Part shown: one piece after another, positions 5,536 to 10,505 of the stretch
Position numbering within the stretch: position 1 is the first letter of the stretch
How the letters are laid out: each line of letters opens with the position of its first letter
DNA from: Patescibacteria group bacterium
Lineage (GTDB): Bacteria; Patescibacteriota; Minisyncoccia; Phycocordibacterales; UBA9973
Reading direction: 5' to 3'
Assembly (NCBI GenBank): GCA_019750345.1
Contig: JAIEON010000063.1
Coordinates: 1-10,505 of the forward strand
Length of the DNA stretch: 10,505 nt
Translations under genes and position numbers: made by a program
Notes under the pieces: generated by a model
The model's input: the letters and a program-made list of their open reading frames with translations, nothing else
The model's database searches: none
Told to the model about the DNA's origin: nothing

Positions 5536-6366
5536 ATGGAAAATAAACTTGAACAACTAAAGAAACTCAAATCCATCACTCTTTCTAACGAAGAACGTGG
5601 TTTGATTCGCTCTCACGCTGCTCGCCTCGTGATGACACAAGTTGCGGCTCCGGTGCCGTCACTATTCTTTAGAGGTGTTCAGCACGGATTACGTATGGCA
5701 CTCTCTGCCATGTTCTTTGTGGTATTCGTAGGAGGAAGTGTTAGTGCAATCGCCGACAGTGCGCTTCCTGGAGATCCTCTGTACTCATTCAAATTAAATG
5801 TAAATGAAGAAGTAAAGGGTGCATTCTTAAAAACACCAGAAGAAAAAGTAGTGTGGCAAAAGAATCGTATCGAAAACCGTGTTAATGAAATCAAAACACT
5901 CGCGGCATCAAACACTCTCACACAAGCAAAACAAGAGAAAGCAAAGCAAGCAATTTCAGTTCATGTACAAGAGCTTTCAAAAGAACTTACCGTATTAAGT
6001 GAAGCATCTCCTGATACTGCGCTTACCGTAACAGCTTCCCTTGAACAATCACTCAAATCAAGTCGAGGGAGCTTACAGGCACGAAGTGACGACAGTGCAC
6101 CTGCCGCAGCATCTACTATGATGATGCGCTCAAAAGTTTCTGCTGATGAAATCGAAACTACCCCCGTACCAGAAAGTGGTATTACCGCAGCACTTCGTAC
6201 TGTAAACGAAGCACTTGATCAAGTATCAAAAGAAGAAGTAAAAATCCTTACAAAAGAAATCAATAACATTTCAAACGATGTAACAACAGTAAATGTTCAA
6301 GGTAATACTTCGAGTAATACTCTCAAAACTCAAGTCGAAACTTCTCCTACTCTCGGTACGCAATAA
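5536..6366 (+). CDS. Single-pass membrane protein with DUF5667-like domain, probable anti-sigma partner
   Basis: This 276-residue protein has a cytoplasmic N-terminus (1-50) with the helical segment SNEERGLIRSHAARLVMTQV. One membrane helix follows at about 53-73 (MALSAMFFVVFVGGSVSAIA). The motif DSALPGDPLYSFKLNVNEEV (74-93) comes next, leading into a long charged helical region to about 155. This matches the DUF5667 pattern as I recall it, in which LPGDPLYxxK sits just outside the membrane. The rest is Ser/Thr/Ala-rich, with an MMMR stretch and a low-complexity Thr/Asn tail. Directly after an ECF sigma gene, the obvious role is a membrane-bound anti-sigma factor with an extracytoplasmic sensor part. 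However, no ZAS zinc motif (HxxxCxxC) is present in the N-terminus. There is no Shine-Dalgarno; TATAAC at 5524-5529, six bases before the ATG, could add a leaderless start. The 3' end overlaps the convergent gene by 20 bases. Confidence 0.88.
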   Translation: MENKLEQLKKLKSITLSNEERGLIRSHAARLVMTQVAAPVPSLFFRGVQHGLRMALSAMFFVVFVGGSVSAIADSALPGDPLYSFKLNVNEEVKGAFLKTPEEKVVWQKNRIENRVNEIKTLAASNTLTQAKQEKAKQAISVHVQELSKELTVLSEASPDTALTVTASLEQSLKSSRGSLQARSDDSAPAAASTMMMRSKVSADEIETTPVPESGITAALRTVNEALDQVSKEEVKILTKEINNISNDVTTVNVQGNTSSNTLKTQVETSPTLGTQ

Positions 6367-7735
6367 AGCGTTCAAGGAACAATAATGAACCAAGTAATAC
6401 AACTATTACTCCGCCGATAAGAATATTTTTGGTGGAGTTTTTAGTATGCAGTATATCATCAGCTTCATATTCTTGAGGCACACTAAGTGGTTCTAATGGC
6501 ACACTATACGGGACCACTTTTGAAGAAAGCACACGGGATGAATTGTTTTGTGTATGTACTGTGGTGACAGTATTATTATTTGTACTAGCCACAACTGTGC
6601 CGTTAATAGTTGCCAAAGTAGCACGAGAGAGTGGTCCAATAGATAGCGTCTGAGTCGACAACGCAATAGTGGCACCAGGGGCAAGAAGTGTCATGTCAGG
6701 AACTGCACCCGCACCGTGTGGAGTAGTAATAACCCAATAAGATAAATCAACAAGAGTGTTAGAATTATTTTTTATACTCAATGTACTACTATCTAATATA
6801 CCAATCGTAATATCAGCTTTATGAACAATCACTGTACTCGTCGCCCAAATCACGGCCTTACCATAACGATCAGTAGGAAAATATGACAAGGTTACTGTAT
6901 AGATTCCTTCATATCGATAGGTGTGTCGGACGGGAGTATTTTCTGTAGTACGAATGATTGTTCCATCTCCCATATTCCATACAAACACACCATTGCTCGG
7001 TGTCGTATATTCCAAGGTTACCGCACCTACAAAATCATAGATGTTGCCAGTATAGACCACTGTTGGAAAAGTAAAATCTATATGGGGATCCTTACGTGCC
7101 CTGACGAGTAATGGCAATATTTTTTCTTGCGATTCTTTTGTTCGTACTCCCCCAAGATCACCTTGTTGAGTACTATATAAAGGATTACTGTCAGTAGTAT
7201 TTTTTTGTTCAACAACAATAGGAACAGTCGCTACACTACTATTTAGTTGACCAGGAGTTGGGGTTGCGGTAATCCACCCAGCACCAGAATACTGCATAGT
7301 GCTTTTGGTTGTAGCATCTCCCGCTTTCCAACCGGAAGATTGGTCGATAGTGTGTACAACTATTCCTTCACTATTTTTTAATACTAAAAATTCGCCTGTA
7401 TTTGCAAATCCACTACTACCAAATGCCCCAGCTTCATTCCCTATTCCTACTAAAGGATCTGGCACACTGGCGGTGATACGTTCAACAATATAATATTCAC
7501 CCGAAGCTATAGTGCCAGAAAATGTATAGATAAGTTTTTCTCCACCGGATTTATATAATTTCCATCCAGACAAATCTACTGGTTCATTTCCAGAATTATA
7601 CAGCTCAAACCATTCACCATATTGTCCATTGGTACCAGAGACACCCATCCAGGCGATTTCGTTTATTTGTACTTCAGCCTGCGCAACAAGGGGCAAAGTG
7701 ATCGTTAAGATCAATGTGGCTAAGAAGTACTTCAT
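6347..7735 (-). CDS. Secreted, membrane-anchored lamin-tail-domain / PKD-domain surface protein
   Basis: This 462-residue envelope protein has a signal peptide, MKYFLATLILTITLPLVAQA, probably cut after residue 20. A lamin-tail domain follows at about 21-165, with VQINEIAWMG, EWFELYNSGNEPVDLSGWKL and FLVLKNSEGIVV. A PKD-type beta-sandwich lies at about 225-306, with FVWNMGDG (251-258) and HTYRYEGIYTVTL (271-283). A second, degenerate lamin-tail-like unit spans about 309-385 (LSIKNNSNTLVDLSYWVITT). A Ser/Thr/Asn-rich spacer leads to a membrane helix at about 438-456 (ILIGGVIVVLLGSLLFLERF) and a short YRE tail. Such modules are found in extracellular adhesins, nucleases and cell-surface proteins; no catalytic domain is visible. 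The ATG follows the TAA of the ATPase gene after two bases, with a weak GGA upstream, so the two genes form one operon. Function is likely structural or adhesive (inference). Confidence 0.9.
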   Translation of the reverse strand: MKYFLATLILTITLPLVAQAEVQINEIAWMGVSGTNGQYGEWFELYNSGNEPVDLSGWKLYKSGGEKLIYTFSGTIASGEYYIVERITASVPDPLVGIGNEAGAFGSSGFANTGEFLVLKNSEGIVVHTIDQSSGWKAGDATTKSTMQYSGAGWITATPTPGQLNSSVATVPIVVEQKNTTDSNPLYSTQQGDLGGVRTKESQEKILPLLVRARKDPHIDFTFPTVVYTGNIYDFVGAVTLEYTTPSNGVFVWNMGDGTIIRTTENTPVRHTYRYEGIYTVTLSYFPTDRYGKAVIWATSTVIVHKADITIGILDSSTLSIKNNSNTLVDLSYWVITTPHGAGAVPDMTLLAPGATIALSTQTLSIGPLSRATLATINGTVVASTNNNTVTTVHTQNNSSRVLSSKVVPYSVPLEPLSVPQEYEADDILHTKNSTKNILIGGVIVVLLGSLLFLERFIAYRE

Positions 7736-7737
7736 AC

Positions 7738-9876
7738 TTATTCCAATAGTTTTTGAAGTGCCTGTGTACTGATCTCGTTTCCCGGTGATTCAACAGGAGA
7801 AGGGCTCGGTGCCCGAGGAGTAAATGTTTGTTGTGTTTGTTGCGGGGCGGCCGCTGTAGGAGGTAGTGTAGATTTTATTGGCAGAGGAGTTGTACTAGGT
7901 TTGGGGTTAGTTTTAAGAATATCTTGAAGTGCTGCTTTTAATAAATCTTTATTTTTTTCAGTTGGACCTCGTTCAGAAACTTTCACGGCAGGGATACTTT
8001 CACGAAGCGTTTTCTCTCCAGTAAATGGCGCAGTAGAACGTGTTGAAGTATTGGTAATAGCTGGTGCTGGTTTAGTTATCCCGCTGGCTTGTTGATCAAG
8101 TGAAGATAGTAATGAAGACAACGCAGAAGACTCTACTGGCATTTCCGCAGCAACAACATTTTGAGGTTTCTGTACCATAGTCTGAGAAGTATTTTTAAAT
8201 ACCCCAATAAATGGTTTTTTTATAGTTACTGGTGTACGAACGAGTGGTTTAGAAAATACCGGCGCAACCTTCGTGGGAACTACTACTGGCTGTGGTACAG
8301 ATGACTGAGGTAACACAACTTCATTATTTTGATGCTCAATAACTGGAGTCTTTGTTTTAAGTATTGGATCAGGTTTAGGGGTATATATTTTTGGTTGTAC
8401 TGTACGAGATACCGGGGTGGGTGCAGTTACCGGGGCAATTTTTGCTGCTTCTATTTTTGCTAATGCGTCAGGATTGTACGGCGCACTTGCTCCTGTTGGT
8501 TTAAGTGACTGCTGAGGCACACTACCATCTGCCATGCGTAGTTTGCGTCCTGAATCATTCCCTCCTCCTGTATCTGCATCTTCTGCATACCATTCTCTAA
8601 TATTATTTTCTACGAGTTCTTTTGGACTAGCGTAGGATTCACGTGTCCATTCAATTACATCATTACGATACGTAATAGTTGGTCGAGGGAATGGCGGTAT
8701 TGTCCGAGCAGAAAACGGGGCAGACCCCATATCATTGATCATGAGTGATAAATAAATCTGCGCCATACCGAGGTTGATAATGTCATTTGCCATAAATTGA
8801 GGTGCATATACTTTTTCGAGAAGCTCTGCGTCCATCGGTCCTACTCGAAATGAAATACTAGTTCCTACGTTACCAAATACTGCATCTCTGACACTTTCTT
8901 CCATCTGTGCTACATACTGGTGTGCAATAATAAGCGCAAGTTTATACTTACGAGCCTCAGAAAGAATGTTGGCAAATGACTCGTTGGCAAATGATTGGAA
9001 TTCGTCAACATAAAAATAAAAGTTTGGCAGCTGACTCATACGTTCCGGTGTGGCATCTGCTCGACTCATCGCCGCAAGATATATCTTGGTGATAATCATA
9101 CTACCCAACAAGCTTGTGTTTTGCTCACCAATACGTCCCTTTGATAAGTTGATGATCAAAATCTTTTGTTCATCCATCGCCGTACGGATATCAAAACTTG
9201 ATTTTGGTTGACCAATAATGTTACGGATCAATGGATTCGCAGTGAACTGCCCAATCTTGTTTTGAATAGCAGCACCGGCTTCTTGCATATATCGTTCGCC
9301 ATATTTAGCAAACTCTTCAACCCAAAACGCTTTCACACCAGGGTCCGTACAGGTCGCAACGACTTTGTTACGAAATACTTTATCAGAAAGCATGCGGTTC
9401 ACGCCAAGCAGTGTTGCTCCAGGATATTCAAGCAATGCCAAAAGGATATTGTTCAGGATGTATTCCATACGAGCACTCCAGGCATCTACCCAGATTTTTT
9501 TGAAGGTACTCATCAAGCCTGACGCCACAAAGTGACGCTTGTCAGCACCAACATCTTCCAAAACGTTAAACGAAATTGGATAGTTGGTATCAAATGGTGC
9601 AAGATAAATCACATCTTTGATGCGTTCGTTCGGAATATAATCAAGCATCTTTTCTGCAAAACTTCCGTGAGGATCGAGTACTGCTACCCCTTCGCCATGT
9701 GAGATGTCTTGGATTGCCATGTTTTCAAGCATCGTAGATTTACCCACACCGGATTTCCCTATTACATACATGTGGCGAGTACGATCACGGCTTTTTATTC
9801 CGAAACGAGTTTGTTGATTACGAAAATCCGTCTCCGCAAAATACGTGATGTGTTCCGGGTCATAGGATGATTTCAT
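7738..9876 (-). CDS. TraG/TraD/VirD4-like P-loop ATPase with long disordered C-terminal tail
   Basis: This 712-residue P-loop ATPase is of the type IV coupling protein/HerA-FtsK class, which forms ring motors that move DNA or link DNA to secretion machinery. The Walker A motif is GKSGVGKS (40-47), preceded by FGIKSRDRTRHMYVI. VAVLDPHGSFAEKML (64-78) is the segment usual after Walker A in this group. Walker B is NFYFYVDEFQ (285-294, D291/E292), and AHQYVAQM (318-325) is the sensor region. The core ends near 440 with SASPKELVENNIREWYAED-like sequence; residues 440-712 are Pro/Thr/Ala/Lys-rich and look disordered. Short predicted helices punctuate the tail (ALSSLLSSLDQQ, KDLLKAALQDILK, and STQALQKLLE at the end). 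No N-terminal membrane helices are seen. The frame is open from 9927, but the ATG at 9876 matches the family start and follows a TGGTATACT promoter by nine bases. Confidence 0.9.
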   Translation of the reverse strand: MKSSYDPEHITYFAETDFRNQQTRFGIKSRDRTRHMYVIGKSGVGKSTMLENMAIQDISHGEGVAVLDPHGSFAEKMLDYIPNERIKDVIYLAPFDTNYPISFNVLEDVGADKRHFVASGLMSTFKKIWVDAWSARMEYILNNILLALLEYPGATLLGVNRMLSDKVFRNKVVATCTDPGVKAFWVEEFAKYGERYMQEAGAAIQNKIGQFTANPLIRNIIGQPKSSFDIRTAMDEQKILIINLSKGRIGEQNTSLLGSMIITKIYLAAMSRADATPERMSQLPNFYFYVDEFQSFANESFANILSEARKYKLALIIAHQYVAQMEESVRDAVFGNVGTSISFRVGPMDAELLEKVYAPQFMANDIINLGMAQIYLSLMINDMGSAPFSARTIPPFPRPTITYRNDVIEWTRESYASPKELVENNIREWYAEDADTGGGNDSGRKLRMADGSVPQQSLKPTGASAPYNPDALAKIEAAKIAPVTAPTPVSRTVQPKIYTPKPDPILKTKTPVIEHQNNEVVLPQSSVPQPVVVPTKVAPVFSKPLVRTPVTIKKPFIGVFKNTSQTMVQKPQNVVAAEMPVESSALSSLLSSLDQQASGITKPAPAITNTSTRSTAPFTGEKTLRESIPAVKVSERGPTEKNKDLLKAALQDILKTNPKPSTTPLPIKSTLPPTAAAPQQTQQTFTPRAPSPSPVESPGNEISTQALQKLLE

Positions 9877-9885
9877 AGTGTTAGT

Positions 9886-9894
9886 AGTATACCA
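9886..9894 (-). promoter_or_regulatory. Extended -10 promoter of the ATPase-LTD operon
   Basis: On the minus strand this reads TGGTATACT, ending nine bases before the ATG at 9876. That leaves at most a two- or three-base leader. The -35 region is unconvincing. The element sits inside the frame that would be coding if the upstream ATG at 9927 were used, which argues for the later start. Confidence 0.65.
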
Positions 9895-9976
9895 AACTCT
9901 TTGTAATGGAGATAATACATTCTGCATTTCCCAAGTCTACAACACCGAGATGAAATAAAAATGAAGACAAAAATAC

Positions 9977-10505
9977 CTACTCTAAGAGTTTGTCGGCAAA
10001 TTTCTTTTGTAATTTCTCAAGTTTAGGACTAATCACGATCTGACAATAGGGCGCCGTTGAATGTTCTGCATAGTAGTTCTGATGATATTCTTCTGCAGGA
10101 TAAAACTCTGTCGCAGATACCACCGCAGTAACCACTATCTTGTTCTCAGGTAAAGTTGCTTGCGCTCGATTGATTGCACGCTCTATTGCACCAGGCACAT
10201 CATCGTCTGGACTATCAGTTGGTCCACCGAGAGAGTGTGGTACCTGGTCATGCGTATAAAAAATACTACTGCGATACTGTGTACCAATATCATTACCTTG
10301 TTGATTGAGTGTACTCGGGTCGTGTGTCGCAAAGAAAATATCAAGTAAGTCGTCGGTCGAAATAATAGTATTGTCGTAATACACTTTGATTACTTCAGCG
10401 TGACCAGTGGTACCCGTACAAACTTCTTCATAACTAGGATTAGGAACATCCCCACCCATATAACCGGGTACTACCTCTATTACTCCTTTAAGACTTTTGA
10501 ATACC
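9977..10505 (-). CDS. msrA: Peptide methionine sulfoxide reductase MsrA (5' end cut by window)
   Basis: This is MsrA, which reduces methionine-S-sulfoxide in proteins and repairs oxidative damage in the cytoplasm. The coding frame runs to the window edge, reading VFKSLKGVIEVVPGYMGG, so the methionine of PGYMGG is internal and not the start. The N-terminal GCFWC motif with the catalytic cysteine must lie just outside. Visible family motifs are NPSYEEVCTGTTGHAE, HDPSTLNQQGNDIGTQYRS, and FYPAEEYHQNYY with the substrate-binding acidic and aromatic residues. The C-terminus is PYCQIVISPKLEKLQKKF; its PYC cysteine is the only visible candidate for recycling apart from the one in EEVC. Between IFYTHDQ and GAIERAINRA there is an acidic, proline-containing segment (VPHSLGGPTDSPDDDV) that looks longer than in usual MsrA proteins. 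About 175 residues are present. Confidence 0.96.
   Translation of the reverse strand, partial: VFKSLKGVIEVVPGYMGGDVPNPSYEEVCTGTTGHAEVIKVYYDNTIISTDDLLDIFFATHDPSTLNQQGNDIGTQYRSSIFYTHDQVPHSLGGPTDSPDDDVPGAIERAINRAQATLPENKIVVTAVVSATEFYPAEEYHQNYYAEHSTAPYCQIVISPKLEKLQKKFADKLLE

Noticed and set aside
9877..9976. Possible gene or terminator between msrA and the ATPase
   Set aside because: The upstream ATG at 9927 would add 17 non-family residues across the promoter. The only hairpin near the msrA stop (9979-9989) has a four-base stem, too weak to call a terminator. Otherwise I see nothing in this gap beyond the promoter.
1..10505. Alternative genetic code (TGA as glycine), as in some Patescibacteria
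   Set aside because: The pilin frame ends at a TGA in a sensible place, and no motif-bearing frame is interrupted by in-frame TGA codons.
1..10505. tRNA, CRISPR array, insertion sequence, integrase or attachment site
   Set aside because: I found no cloverleaf-type T-arm consensus in the small gaps, no regular spaced repeats, no transposase or integrase motifs, and no long direct or terminal repeats.

Overview
The window looks like a piece of a Patescibacteria (Candidate Phyla Radiation) chromosome, probably a Parcubacteria-type lineage. The evidence is the AT-rich sequence, the very tight gene packing, and the gene mix: a type IV pilin-like protein, a TraG/TraD-like ATPase followed by a lamin-tail/PKD surface protein, and an ECF sigma factor followed by a DUF5667-type membrane protein. 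TGA ends the pilin gene, so there is no sign of the TGA recoding known from Gracilibacteria/Absconditabacteria. No tRNA, rRNA, CRISPR array, insertion sequence or prophage was seen.

Layout. 1-1109 (-): translation-associated ATPase YchF, cut a few codons before its end. 1193-1465 (+): small two-helix membrane protein. 1485-1508: a perfect palindrome acting as a bidirectional terminator. 1515-1817 (-): conserved-looking 100-residue helical protein. 1855-2319 (-): type IV pilin-like protein. 2369-2995 (+): family-4-like uracil-DNA glycosylase lacking two of the four iron-sulfur cysteines. 2988-3758 (-) and 3760-4920 (-): a SAM-dependent methyltransferase and, upstream in the same operon, a type II NADH dehydrogenase-like flavoprotein. 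4977-5528 (+) and 5536-6366 (+): ECF sigma factor and its probable membrane partner. 6347-7735 (-) and 7738-9876 (-): lamin-tail/PKD surface protein and, upstream in the same operon, a TraG-like ATPase. 9977-10505 (-): methionine sulfoxide reductase A, whose N-terminus lies beyond the window.

Most striking is a shared promoter and start design. Nearly every transcription-unit-leading gene has a TATACT or TATAAT-like -10 box, often with the TGn extension, ending only 7-9 bases before the start codon, and no Shine-Dalgarno sequence. That geometry predicts leaderless or near-leaderless mRNAs. It also corrects several starts: the glycosylase begins at 2369, the flavoprotein at 4920, the ATPase at 9876 and the pilin at 2319.

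The genes fall into plausible themes. The flavoprotein, MsrA and perhaps the divergently placed ECF sigma/membrane pair may relate to redox or envelope stress. The ATPase, surface protein and pilin are envelope or DNA-transfer type functions. These links are inference. The named families are well supported by motifs, but the biology of the two small proteins, the DUF5667 protein and the ATPase/LTD operon is open.
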